A DNA stretch of 64,000 nucleotides, taken from positions 1 to 64,000 of the forward strand of contig NZ_RBXB01000004.1 in assembly GCF_003634775.1 (NCBI RefSeq). Direction: 5' to 3'. The notes under the pieces were generated by a model. That model worked only from the letters and a program-made list of their open reading frames with translations, did no database searches and had not been told where the DNA came from. Shown piece by piece: positions 32,767 through 40,313 of the stretch (positions within the stretch are counted from its first letter, which is position 1; each line of letters starts with the position of its first letter). A program made the translations under genes and the position numbers. Origin of the DNA: Chryseobacterium defluvii (GTDB taxonomy: Bacteria; Bacteroidota; Bacteroidia; Flavobacteriales; Weeksellaceae).

Positions 32767-32781
32767 TCCATTTAATTTAAA

Positions 32782-32789
32782 TAAATTTG
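32782..32789 (+). promoter_or_regulatory. -7 box of hemW (TAAATTTG), directly before the terminator hairpin
   Basis: TAAATTTG ends one base before the left arm of the PorP/SprF terminator. RNA starting about 5-8 nt downstream would begin inside that arm and could not form the full hairpin. Confidence 0.6.
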
Positions 32790-32817
32790 AGCTCTGAATT
32801 TTTTCAGAGCTTTTTTT
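32790..32817 (+). terminator. Terminator of the PorP/SprF gene, abutting hemW
   Basis: AGCTCTGAA and TTCAGAGCT form a 9-bp stem followed by a T7 run that ends directly at the hemW ATG (32818). Confidence 0.8.
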
Positions 32818-33939
32818 ATGATTTATATTCACATTCCATTCTGTAAGCAGAAATGCAGCTATTGCAATTTTCATTTTTCAACATCTTTACAGTTTAAAGA
32901 TGAAATGCTTGCTGCCATTAAGAAAGAGATTGTTCTTCGAAAAGATGAATTACAGAACAAAACACTGCAATCCCTGTATTTTGGAGGGGGAACACCTTCC
33001 ATACTTTCGGGAGATGAGATCAATTCATTCATTGATGAGGTCTTAAAATACTTCAGTTTTGCCAGTGATATAGAGATTACCCTGGAAGCCAACCCCGATG
33101 ATTTGAACAAAAGTTTTCTAAAAGCACTTTCCAGTTCACCCGTTAATCGCCTGTCTATTGGAACGCAGAGTTTTTTTGATGAGGATTTAAAGCTGATGAA
33201 TCGTGCCCACAATGCCTCGGAAGCAGAAGGCTCTATTAAAAGAGCACAGGATTTCGGGTTTGAAAATCTTAGTATTGATCTTATTTATGGTTCTCCCACC
33301 TCAAATTTTGAAATCTGGAAAGAAAACCTGAATAAAACAATTGCCTTGGAAGTTCCGCATGTTTCTTCCTATGCTTTGACAGTTGAACCCAAAACGGCTT
33401 TAAATGACTGGATACTGAAAGGTAAAGTTTCCAATCCAAGAGAAGAAGAGCAGAATAAAGAGTTTTATTATTTATCAGATTTTTTAAAAGATAACGGTTT
33501 CGACCATTATGAAATTTCCAATTTTGCTAAACCCGGCTTTTATTCAAAGCATAATTCAGCTTATTGGAAATACAAAGAGTATTTAGGAATCGGTCCTTCT
33601 GCTCATTCCTATAATGGCCTTGATATTAGAAGTTGGAATGTTGCCAGCAATCAGCAATATGTTAAAAAATTAAACTCTAATCTTTTGGCTAAAGAAGAAG
33701 AATTTTTATCTATTGAAGAACAATTTAATGAGATGATAATGATTGGTTTAAGAACAATGTGGGGAATAGATTTAGACCGATTGAATGAATTTTCAAGTCG
33801 CTTGGTAGAATGTTTTCACAATGAAATTCAACCTAAAATTGAAGAAGGACTTGTTATCATTGAAAATAATCATCTGAAAATTCCCGAAAAGCACTGGTTT
33901 ATGGCGGATGGAATTGCTTCGGATTTATTCATTGTTTAG
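32818..33939 (+). CDS. hemW: Radical SAM heme chaperone HemW
   Basis: The 373-residue protein starts MIYIHIPFCKQKCSYCNFHF, with the radical SAM CxxxCxYC motif that holds a 4Fe-4S cluster and S-adenosylmethionine. It continues with SLYFGGGTPSILSG (GGGTPS binds SAM) and LEANPDDL, VNRLSIGTQSF and LSIDLIYGSPT, all HemW/HemN-like core elements. HemW moves heme into respiratory enzymes and lacks the coproporphyrinogen oxidase extras of HemN. The ATG sits at the end of the T run of the preceding terminator, so its message probably starts within the hairpin region. Confidence 0.9.
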   Translation: MIYIHIPFCKQKCSYCNFHFSTSLQFKDEMLAAIKKEIVLRKDELQNKTLQSLYFGGGTPSILSGDEINSFIDEVLKYFSFASDIEITLEANPDDLNKSFLKALSSSPVNRLSIGTQSFFDEDLKLMNRAHNASEAEGSIKRAQDFGFENLSIDLIYGSPTSNFEIWKENLNKTIALEVPHVSSYALTVEPKTALNDWILKGKVSNPREEEQNKEFYYLSDFLKDNGFDHYEISNFAKPGFYSKHNSAYWKYKEYLGIGPSAHSYNGLDIRSWNVASNQQYVKKLNSNLLAKEEEFLSIEEQFNEMIMIGLRTMWGIDLDRLNEFSSRLVECFHNEIQPKIEEGLVIIENNHLKIPEKHWFMADGIASDLFIV

Positions 33940-33976
33940 ATAGATAAATCTTAATTATTTAAAAGGAGAAATTCAC

Positions 33977-33984
33977 TATTTTTG
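33977..33984 (+). promoter_or_regulatory. -7 box of murI (TATTTTTG)
   Basis: TATTTTTG overlaps the first possible TTG start at 33982, so translation must begin later; the TTG at 34003 is chosen. Confidence 0.55.
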
Positions 33985-34002
33985 TATAAAATTTCAGTTC
34001 AT

Positions 34003-34833
34003 TTGAAAACTAAGAAACAAGATTATTCGCATCTTTCACCTAAACAGCCCATCGGGATTTTTGATAGTGGAGTGGGAGGCTTAACGGTAGCTAAAGAAAT
34101 AAAAAGACTTCTTCCGAATGAAGATCTTATTTATTTCGGTGATACGAAGCACCTTCCTTATGGTGAAAAGTCAAGGGAAGCCATTATTGAATATTCTACC
34201 AAGATTACCAATTTTCTGTTGGAGCAGAACTGTAAAGCGATTGTTATCGCCTGTAATACAGCCACTGCAAATGCCTTAAATGAGGTTTTGGAATCCGTCT
34301 CGTGCAGAGTCCCGGTTATTGATGTTATTAATCCGGTTGCTGAGAAAGTAGCTTATGAAATTCATAATAATGTGGGCGTGATTGCCACCAAAGCAACTGT
34401 GAACTCAGGATTGTATAAGAAGAGCATCAGAAAACATAATAAGTTCATCAAGGTGGATGAGCTGGCTACTCCTTTATTAGTTCCCGCTATTGAAGAAGGA
34501 TTCAAAAACCACCCGATTACCCATGCAATCATCTACAATTATCTAAGTAATAGCAAACTGAAAAATATTGAAACGCTGATTCTGGGTTGTACCCATTATC
34601 CTTTGTTGATTGATGAGATTAAGCAATATTACGGAAACCGTGTCCGTGTTATCGATTCACCGAATATCGTAGCCAATCATTTGAAAATTATCCTGGATAA
34701 ATATAATCTCCTGAATGACAACAACCCCAAACCGAGTTATCATTTTTATCTTTCGGATCTCACCAAGAATTTTGAGAAAATATCCAAGAAATTCTTTGGT
34801 AAAACCATTGATCTGGAATTAAAGGTATTATAA
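34003..34833 (+). CDS. murI: Glutamate racemase
   Basis: MurI turns L-glutamate into D-glutamate for peptidoglycan. The 276-residue product has PIGIFDSGVGGLTVAKEI at the N terminus, IYFGDTKHLPYGEKS, VIACNTATANA with the first catalytic Cys, and LILGCTHYPLL with the second Cys. All are standard. No ATG exists ahead of the motif; the frame offers TTG at 33982 (inside the -7 box) or TTG at 34003, and the latter is used. A terminator follows. Only hemW lies nearby; it may or may not be co-transcribed. Confidence 0.95.
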   Translation: MKTKKQDYSHLSPKQPIGIFDSGVGGLTVAKEIKRLLPNEDLIYFGDTKHLPYGEKSREAIIEYSTKITNFLLEQNCKAIVIACNTATANALNEVLESVSCRVPVIDVINPVAEKVAYEIHNNVGVIATKATVNSGLYKKSIRKHNKFIKVDELATPLLVPAIEEGFKNHPITHAIIYNYLSNSKLKNIETLILGCTHYPLLIDEIKQYYGNRVRVIDSPNIVANHLKIILDKYNLLNDNNPKPSYHFYLSDLTKNFEKISKKFFGKTIDLELKVL

Positions 34834-34836
34834 AAT

Positions 34837-34872
34837 AAGAAAGCTGTTTCATATAGGAAACAGCTTTCTTAT
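34837..34872 (+). terminator. Terminator of murI
   Basis: AAGAAAGCTGTTTC pairs with GAAACAGCTTTCTT over 14 bp with a 6-nt loop. Confidence 0.75.
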
Positions 34873-34889
34873 TTAGTTGATTATCATAA

Positions 34890-34920
34890 TCAAAAAAATC
34901 AGGAAGAAAGCTTCCTGATT
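34890..34920 (-). terminator. Terminator of rsmD
   Basis: On the minus strand AATCAGGAAG and CTTCCTGATT form a 10-bp stem with loop CTTT and a T7 run. It touches the rsmD stop codon. Confidence 0.8.
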
Positions 34921-35494
34921 ATTCTATTTCTGTAGTTTCCTCTTTATTGGGTTCAAAGAAACTGAAACTTACATTTCCGTATTTTCTGGTTTCAATCAGA
35001 TTAGGATGTTCAAATTTTAATCTGCTTTGATGTTCCACAACGAAAACACCGTTTTTCTTCAGATATTTATTGTTCAGCACTAAAGAGAGCATTTCATAAT
35101 ATTTTTTCTCTTCGGTTTCAAAAGGGGCATCTGCAAAAACAATTTCAAAAGATTTTTTATTTCTGAATTTTTTCAGCCAGTCAAAAACATCTCCTCGCTG
35201 AACATTCACCTGCAAGGCCATATCCAGCTCGGATGCCGTAGAATTGATAAAACCTGTGTGCTTAGGATTCATTTCAACAGACGTTACGTCCTGGCATCCT
35301 CTTGATGCGAACTCCAGTGAAATAGACCCTATTCCTGCAAACAAATCCAGTGCAGAAACTGATTGCATATCGTAGGTATTCTCCAGAATACTGAACAAAG
35401 CTTCCTTGGCAAAATCCGTCGTAGGTCTTACATCAAAATTCTTCGGAGCGGCTATTTTTTTGGCTTTCCATTTGCCTGAGATTATTCTGTACAT
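34919..35494 (-). CDS. rsmD: 16S rRNA (guanine(966)-N2)-methyltransferase RsmD
   Basis: The 191-residue Rossmann-fold methyltransferase opens MYRIISGKWKAKKIAAPK with the RPTTDFAKEALFSIL segment of RsmD, and has the SAM site LDLFAGIGSISLEFASRG. The usual catalytic DPPY/NPPY tetrad reads DAPF here (FADAPFETEEKKYYE). The family methylates G966 of 16S rRNA before 30S assembly is complete. It is the last gene of a minus-strand run with DUF3822 upstream, an arrangement I associate with Bacteroidota. A terminator touches its stop. A heptad array lies just upstream. Confidence 0.92.
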   Translation of the reverse strand: MYRIISGKWKAKKIAAPKNFDVRPTTDFAKEALFSILENTYDMQSVSALDLFAGIGSISLEFASRGCQDVTSVEMNPKHTGFINSTASELDMALQVNVQRGDVFDWLKKFRNKKSFEIVFADAPFETEEKKYYEMLSLVLNNKYLKKNGVFVVEHQSRLKFEHPNLIETRKYGNVSFSFFEPNKEETTEIE

Positions 35495-35499
35495 ATTGT

Positions 35500-35534
35500 T
35501 TAGGGGTTAGAGGGTAGGTAATGGGTAGCAGGAG
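35500..35534 (-). repeat. Imperfect heptad array upstream of rsmD
   Basis: On the plus strand the units are TTAGGGG, TTAGAGG, GTAGGTA, ATGGGTA and GCAGGAG. On the sense strand of rsmD this reads as CTAACC-like heptads, close to the array at 26479. Confidence 0.6.
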
Positions 35535-35566
35535 GGAAATAAATCCTATTATCTGCAACCTGTGAC

Positions 35567-36283
35567 CTAATTTAATATGAAATTCTTTTTTGGAACGTTA
35601 TCAAATACAATTTTTAAATTCTTTACAAATTTCTGTAATTCGGAGATAAACGTTTCATTCTCGGTCGTTTCACCGTAAGCATAAAAATGAGTTTCGTTGA
35701 TTCCAAAGCCGATTTTGCTTAAAGTAAACATAATGAAATAAAGAAAATCCACTTCCGAATTTACATCCAGGTTATTGTATAAGATCACCTTTTTGTTATC
35801 TATAGCAAAAAACTCACACTGATTGTGATAAAGATTGATGTGAATTTCTTTGCCATTTCTGTTGTTGATGGTATTCAGAAATTTTTCACCTGAAAAGTTA
35901 AACCTTACAGGAACAGCCAGCTCTTTTATTTTTTTATAGAAATTTTTAGGAAAAGTATAATAAAACTGAACCTTAAATTTTTTGTTCACGGAAAGCATTA
36001 ATTCCTCAGTTTCCTTATCCACAGGAGCATTGAAGGCAATTAAATCATACCCGTTATCATGCTCCGAAAATCCTTCCGGCATCAGGGTAAAATGATTAAA
36101 TGCTGAAACTACGGAAATTTCGTCGAACCTCTGCTTGATCAAAATATCACCCAATTGATCAGCAATAAAGTTTCCGGGAGATTCTTCTGTAACGAAATAA
36201 GACTTTTCTTCCAGAATGCTTTTGTTTTTAGCAATCTGGTAAATTAATCCGTCTTTGGTAAAAAGTAAATTAAGTACGTTCAT
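35567..36283 (-). CDS. DUF3822 family protein
   Basis: The 238-residue protein matches the DUF3822 family, restricted to Bacteroidota as far as I know and commonly next to rsmD. It shows an alpha/beta pattern reminiscent of actin-fold proteins: the start MNVLNLLFTKDGLIYQI, VVSAFNHFTLMPEGFSEH, and LDVNSEVDFLYFIMFTLSKI. No function is established. No signal peptide or membrane helix. A -7 box (TAAATTTG on the minus strand) lies 14 bp ahead of the ATG, overlapping the end of the Smr gene. It is transcribed towards rsmD. Confidence 0.85.
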   Translation of the reverse strand: MNVLNLLFTKDGLIYQIAKNKSILEEKSYFVTEESPGNFIADQLGDILIKQRFDEISVVSAFNHFTLMPEGFSEHDNGYDLIAFNAPVDKETEELMLSVNKKFKVQFYYTFPKNFYKKIKELAVPVRFNFSGEKFLNTINNRNGKEIHINLYHNQCEFFAIDNKKVILYNNLDVNSEVDFLYFIMFTLSKIGFGINETHFYAYGETTENETFISELQKFVKNLKIVFDNVPKKNFILN

Positions 36284-36296
36284 ATTTCAATTGGTG

Positions 36297-36304
36297 CAAA
36301 TTTA
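36297..36304 (-). promoter_or_regulatory. -7 box of the DUF3822 gene (TAAATTTG on the minus strand)
   Basis: The plus strand reads CAAATTTA. The box overlaps the 3' end of the upstream Smr gene by 3 bp. Confidence 0.6.
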
Positions 36305-36796
36305 GTGAAATTCTACCATTACTGCACCTGATTGATGATGAAGTATTTCCTTATTGTAGAAATCAATGCCAGTCTGGCTTTCCAACGTATCCCATACCAG
36401 TTTCTGAAGGATGCCGTCACCGATGCCGTGAACGATCTCCAGTCTTTTGAGATGGTTTTTCCTGCAAAATTCCATTACCTCAAGTAATTTTTCTTTTTGA
36501 ATGAAAAGCCTTTCAAAGCTGTCGTAATCACTAGGGTTTTTAACCAGGTTATGAAAATGGAGGTCCAGGACAAGATGGTTTCTCTGATGCTTTCTGGAAA
36601 TCACCTTTTGAAATTCCTGTTTCTTTTCCACCCTTATATTGTCATAAAGACCGGCATTTTTAGGAACAAGTTTCTCTTTGGGATATTGGTAGGTAAATCC
36701 AAATTCATCTTTAAAAACGACAATATTCCCCTTTACGGAAGTTACTATCCCGTCTAAATCCTCATCAACTACAGAAACGTTGTCGCCAATCTTCAT
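36302..36796 (-). CDS. Smr-domain protein
   Basis: The 164-residue protein has an N-terminal beta-rich part (MKIGDNVSVVDEDLDGIVTS, like the KOW/SH3-like piece of DUF2027) and a C-terminal Smr domain. The Smr core is LVLDLHFHNLVKN and LEIVHGIGDGILQKLV, with the family's HGxGxGxL loop. Smr domains in MutS2 and stand-alone forms act as nucleases on DNA or mRNA, and in some cases in ribosome rescue. Its target is unknown. It ends within the promoter of DUF3822 and lies 45 bp downstream of the phosphoesterase gene. Confidence 0.85.
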   Translation of the reverse strand: MKIGDNVSVVDEDLDGIVTSVKGNIVVFKDEFGFTYQYPKEKLVPKNAGLYDNIRVEKKQEFQKVISRKHQRNHLVLDLHFHNLVKNPSDYDSFERLFIQKEKLLEVMEFCRKNHLKRLEIVHGIGDGILQKLVWDTLESQTGIDFYNKEILHHQSGAVMVEFH

Positions 36797-36810
36797 AATA
36801 TTGTATTTTT

Positions 36811-36840
36811 TGTCATTCCGAGCAAAGCGAAGAATCTCAA
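36811..36840. repeat. REP-like element, single arm
   Basis: TGTCATTCCGAGCAAAGCGA followed by AGAATCTCAA. It is close to the left arm of the fuller palindromic element at 45183-45257. It fills the gap between the phosphoesterase stop and the Smr start. Confidence 0.75.
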
Positions 36841-36841
36841 T

Positions 36842-37342
36842 TTACTCTATTTTCGGTCCCAGTTCAATAATTTCCAGATCCTTTATCTCCGTATCATCAA
36901 TTACAAAACGCATCATGGTTCTCATTTTATGCCAGCCTTGTTTTCCGCAGGCTCCCGGGTTGAGGTGAAAAAGCTTATTCTTGTCATCATACATCGCTTT
37001 TAAGATATGCGAATGGCCAGAAATAAATAGTTTGGGAGCTTTTTCAGTGATTTCTTTCTTGGCCAAAGGAGTATATTTCCCCGGATAACCACCGATATGA
37101 ATCATTAAGACTTCAAAATTTTCGCAGAAAAACCTGTTGACCTCAGGAAATTCAGAACGGATTTTTGCATTGTCGATATTGCCATAAACTCCTTTTAAAG
37201 GTTTGATTTTTTCAAGCTGTTCAATCACATCCATACTCCCGAAATCCCCGCAATGCCATACTTCATCCGCTTGTCGGGCGTATTCTAAGATTCTGGCATC
37301 AATATAAGAATGAGAGTCGGAAAGCAGCAGGATCTTGGTCAT
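36842..37342 (-). CDS. Metallophosphoesterase, YfcE type
   Basis: The 166-residue protein has a calcineurin-like phosphoesterase fold with two metals. Visible motifs are LLSDSHSYIDARILE (DxH), EVWHCGDFGSMDV (GD), VYGNIDNAKIRSEF (GNxD in place of GNHD), VLMIHIGGYPGKY (H) and LFISGHSHILKAM (GHxH). This matches the YfcE/MJ0936 group that hydrolyses phosphodiesters or phosphonates; the cellular substrate is unknown. Cytoplasmic. Its start shares one base with the stop of the preceding secreted-protein gene, so the two are translationally coupled. Confidence 0.9.
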   Translation of the reverse strand: MTKILLLSDSHSYIDARILEYARQADEVWHCGDFGSMDVIEQLEKIKPLKGVYGNIDNAKIRSEFPEVNRFFCENFEVLMIHIGGYPGKYTPLAKKEITEKAPKLFISGHSHILKAMYDDKNKLFHLNPGACGKQGWHKMRTMMRFVIDDTEIKDLEIIELGPKIE

Positions 37343-37788
37343 TATCTTAATGTTCTTTCTGTAATATTTTCGTCGTATTTCTCTTTAAATATAGCTAATC
37401 TGTCCGGATTCAATACTCCATCCTGATTGATCACTCTCTCTTTTAACAACCATTTAATCAGTTTTTCCATTCCTTTTCTGGAATTCATGATGTTGAAAAT
37501 TTTTGTAAAATCGGAGGACTCTATTTTTATCTTTTCCGTCAGGAAATTCAATACATAATAATCATCGTCAAAATATTTGGAAGTTTCGTTATCCATATAC
37601 CTGTAAAGAAGAATCTCTTCATCATCGGCCATACTGAAAAATGAATACTGTGCTACATTGATCTTTTCTGCCTTTAAAATTTGTTTTCCGTCTAGTAAAA
37701 CCCTGTCATCCTTAATAACAACATCCTGAGAAAAATAGGAATGAAGTCCTAAAATAAGTACAAATAAAGTTAATATTTTTCTTGTCAT
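37342..37788 (-). CDS. Secreted protein of unknown function
   Basis: I do not recognise this 148-residue protein. It has a signal peptide (MTRKILTLFVLILGLHSYFSQ), so it is exported. The mature part has a strand pattern (KDDRVLLDGKQILKAEKINV, FFSMADDEEILLYRYMD) and a helical end (FDIMNSRKGM-like segment IMNSRKGMEKLIKWLLKERV). It is 12 bp downstream of the HEAT gene and its stop is coupled to the phosphoesterase start, so all three likely share a transcript. Nothing suggests a function. Confidence 0.75.
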   Translation of the reverse strand: MTRKILTLFVLILGLHSYFSQDVVIKDDRVLLDGKQILKAEKINVAQYSFFSMADDEEILLYRYMDNETSKYFDDDYYVLNFLTEKIKIESSDFTKIFNIMNSRKGMEKLIKWLLKERVINQDGVLNPDRLAIFKEKYDENITERTLR

Positions 37789-37800
37789 TTTGGGGTTGAT

Positions 37801-38322
37801 TTATCCTTTTTCTGCAAGTTTGATGGCCTTCTGGTAGATTTTTTTAATACTGTTCTTTTCTTCCTTTTCAGAAATATCCTTTAATGTGCTCAATAATCTG
37901 CTTTTTAGTTGCTGATTAATAGGGAGAATTTCACTTAAGGCAAATGCTGCGCTCCATCGAACAACAGTGCCTTCGTGTGACGTATTTTCAATAAGCTTTG
38001 CAATGGCTTCATCCAAATTGTCTGAGAAATGCCGGGCGGTATTCCCTATTACTTTTGCGCTTTCCCATTTTATTCTTGGAGCTTTTTCCGAAAGGTTTTT
38101 CACTATAAATTCAAACAGGTCTTTATCCAATATTTCAGAATTGATTTTCGTGGCAAATTCCAAAGCTTCTATACAGTCTGCTTTCACCGGGTCTTTTGCT
38201 GAAGAAACGAAGGTAAGAAGATCGCCTGTAAAAACTTCCCCGTTCAGAATAGCAGGAAAGAGAATTTCTATTTTTTCTTTATTTTTCTTTGTCTTGTCCG
38301 AAAATAATCCCCTAAGATCCAT
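37801..38322 (-). CDS. HEAT-repeat protein
   Basis: The 173-residue protein is made of helix pairs of the HEAT type: LTFVSSAKDPVKADCIEALEFA, then RIKWESAKVIGNTARHFSDN, then VVRWSAAFALSEILPINQQL. Such repeats bind other proteins. No signal peptide or membrane segment, so it is cytoplasmic. The partner is unknown. It heads a minus-strand run that continues with a secreted unknown, a phosphoesterase, Smr, DUF3822 and rsmD. A -7 box (TATATTTG on the minus strand) is 17 bp ahead of the ATG. Confidence 0.8.
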   Translation of the reverse strand: MDLRGLFSDKTKKNKEKIEILFPAILNGEVFTGDLLTFVSSAKDPVKADCIEALEFATKINSEILDKDLFEFIVKNLSEKAPRIKWESAKVIGNTARHFSDNLDEAIAKLIENTSHEGTVVRWSAAFALSEILPINQQLKSRLLSTLKDISEKEEKNSIKKIYQKAIKLAEKG

Positions 38323-38339
38323 AATATTTGAAATTGGGC

Positions 38340-38347
38340 CAAATATA
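38340..38347 (-). promoter_or_regulatory. -7 box of the HEAT gene (TATATTTG on the minus strand)
   Basis: The plus strand reads CAAATATA. A weaker plus-strand box, TATCTTCG (38374-38381), faces the serine hydrolase gene, so the 75-bp gap carries divergent promoters. Confidence 0.6.
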
Positions 38348-38397
38348 CAGAAATAATAGTTTTAACAATTTCTTATCTTCGCAAAAATCTTACAACA

Positions 38398-39942
38398 ATG
38401 AAGCAGAAACTTTCTCTTTTCCTTTTTCTTTTTATCATCGGTATATCAAATGCACAGGTTGAAGAAAAAAAACTGGACGAATTGATTCAAAATACCTTAA
38501 AAACATTTGATGTTCCTGGAATGTCCGTTGGAATTGTAAAAGACGGGAAATTAGTCTATTCAAAAGGCTTTGGAGTACGTTCTTTAACCTCCAAACAACC
38601 TATGGATAACAATACACTGGTTGGGATTGCCTCCAATTCAAAAGGGTTTACCTGTACTGCCTTGGCTATCTTAGCAGATGAAGGGAAACTGAACTGGGAT
38701 GATAAAGTTTCCCAATACATTCCTGAATTCCAGATGTATGATCCTTATGTGTCTCAAGAGGTAACGATTAAAGATTTGGTGACCCACAGAGCCGGATTAG
38801 GTCTTGGCCAGGGAGATTTGATGTTCTTCCCGGAAGGAGGGAATTTGACACTGAATGATATTGTTCGCAATGTAAGATACCTGAAGCCGGAGAATCCTTT
38901 CAGAACAACCCTTGATTATAATAATGTCATGTTTATTGTTGCGGGTGAGGTTATTCATAGGATTTCCGGATTAAGCTGGGCAGAATTTATCGAACAGAGA
39001 ATTATGAAACCGGTAGGAATGAGTTCAAGCTTCGGAAGCTACAGCAGAGCAAAGGCGGTTACCAACAAAATTGATGCTCATGCTCCGGTAGATGGAAAAG
39101 CAGTAGCTGTTCCTCACGACTGGAATGAAACTGCTAATGCTGCAGGAGGAATTATGAGCAATATCAAAGATATGACGGTCTGGGCAGAGTGCTTGTTGAA
39201 TAATTTCACGACAAAAGACGGTAAGAAACTGGTTTCCGATAAACAGGTTCAGCAGCTTTGGAGCCTACAGATCCCAAGTAATGTTGCTGCCAAAAATCCT
39301 TATGATACAGGTTTCTATGGATACGGATTAGGATGGTTCTTAAGTGATGTGAAAGGGCATAAACAGATCCAGCATACAGGAGGATTAATTGGAACTGTAA
39401 CCCAGTTTACATTAATTCCCGATTTAAAACTAGGTATAGTAGTATTAACGAATCAACAGTCGGGGGCAGCTTTCAATACCATTACCAATACGGTGAAAGA
39501 TGCTTATTTAGGTGTGGCAGACAGAAACTGGCTTAAAACATACGGAGACAGGATGTCTAAAATGAATGCGGAATTTGAAAAACAAAAGAAAGATGCTTTT
39601 GCAAAATCTGAAGCCTTTAAAAAAGAGAAGAACCTGCAACCTAAAGCGGAGCAGTTTATAGGAATATATAACGATATCTGGTTCGGAGATGTAGAGATTT
39701 CTCAACAAGGGAATACTTACAGAATCGTATGCAAAAATTCACCAAGACTGAAAGGTGAATTGCTTCCTTTCTCCAACAATAGTTTCATTGTGAAATGGGA
39801 TGACAGAAGTTATGATGCAGATGCCTACATTATTTTCAGCTATGATGAGAGCGGAAAAGCCCGGTCAGCGAGAATGAAGCCTGTTTCCGATATCACAGAT
39901 TTCAGTTTTGATTTTGAGGATCTCGATTTGAAAAAGAAATAA
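38398..39942 (+). CDS. Secreted serine hydrolase, class C beta-lactamase-like, with DUF3471
   Basis: The 514-residue protein has a signal peptide (to SNA-Q20) and a beta-lactamase/DD-peptidase-type transferase domain. The active-site SxxK is S79-NSK82 in GIASNSKGF. The YxN-type motif is DYNNVMF, and HTGGLIG stands for the KTG box. The C terminus (about 420-510) is the beta-barrel DUF3471 extension common in these enzymes. Such proteins range from esterases and D-aminopeptidases to penicillin-binding proteins; the substrate is unknown and resistance should not be assumed. It is followed by a perfect palindrome. Confidence 0.88.
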   Translation: MKQKLSLFLFLFIIGISNAQVEEKKLDELIQNTLKTFDVPGMSVGIVKDGKLVYSKGFGVRSLTSKQPMDNNTLVGIASNSKGFTCTALAILADEGKLNWDDKVSQYIPEFQMYDPYVSQEVTIKDLVTHRAGLGLGQGDLMFFPEGGNLTLNDIVRNVRYLKPENPFRTTLDYNNVMFIVAGEVIHRISGLSWAEFIEQRIMKPVGMSSSFGSYSRAKAVTNKIDAHAPVDGKAVAVPHDWNETANAAGGIMSNIKDMTVWAECLLNNFTTKDGKKLVSDKQVQQLWSLQIPSNVAAKNPYDTGFYGYGLGWFLSDVKGHKQIQHTGGLIGTVTQFTLIPDLKLGIVVLTNQQSGAAFNTITNTVKDAYLGVADRNWLKTYGDRMSKMNAEFEKQKKDAFAKSEAFKKEKNLQPKAEQFIGIYNDIWFGDVEISQQGNTYRIVCKNSPRLKGELLPFSNNSFIVKWDDRSYDADAYIIFSYDESGKARSARMKPVSDITDFSFDFEDLDLKKK

Positions 39943-39963
39943 CAACCCAATCGGTTTTGTTAA

Positions 39964-40015
39964 AATCGCTAAATAAAAAGCGTCAACACGTGTTGACGCT
40001 TTTTATTTAGCGATT
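39964..40015. terminator. 52-bp perfect palindrome acting as bidirectional terminator
   Basis: The sequence is its own reverse complement over 26-bp arms centred at 39989/39990, around CAACACGTGTTG. Its inner part GCGTCAACAC with T5 flanks reads as a terminator in both directions. The right arm covers the stop and last four codons of the minus-strand gene ending at 40003. Confidence 0.85.
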
Positions 40016-40278
40016 AACATCGTAACAATACAGGCTATATTCAGCAAAAGACTTAATGAACTAAGAGAAAGCGGTTCTGATTTATTCTTGACCAGCTTCC
40101 ATGCATTATAAAAGAATAACCCAATAGTAAGCAAAACCAATGGGATAGTAATCATTTCAGCAATAACATTAATCACCTGGATTTGATCCAATGAAACGGA
40201 ATAATAAACTAAAAATAAGATATAAAGCAGGCAAAATCCGCTTGCTATAAAAATGAACATATTCGTTTTATTCTTCAT
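40003..40278 (-). CDS. Small integral membrane protein, unknown function
   Basis: I do not recognise a family. The 91-residue product has three transmembrane segments: MFIFIASGFCLLYILFLVYY, ITIPLVLLTIGLFFYNAW, and LSLLLNIACIVTMLI. Short charged loops separate them. The last codons (ending MLIAK) lie inside the 52-bp palindrome. Coding is supported by the clear membrane pattern and the lack of any other gene in the interval. It ends the minus-strand run after the archaemetzincin gene. Confidence 0.65.
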   Translation of the reverse strand: MKNKTNMFIFIASGFCLLYILFLVYYSVSLDQIQVINVIAEMITIPLVLLTIGLFFYNAWKLVKNKSEPLSLSSLSLLLNIACIVTMLIAK

Positions 40279-40313
40279 GTGAATTTTATTTTCAGGGAGA
40301 GACTAAGTTACAC

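Noticed and set aside
38398..39942. True beta-lactamase resistance gene
   Set aside because: The SxxK, Tyr and HTG motifs with DUF3471 fit the broad serine hydrolase family; nothing shows lactam hydrolysis.
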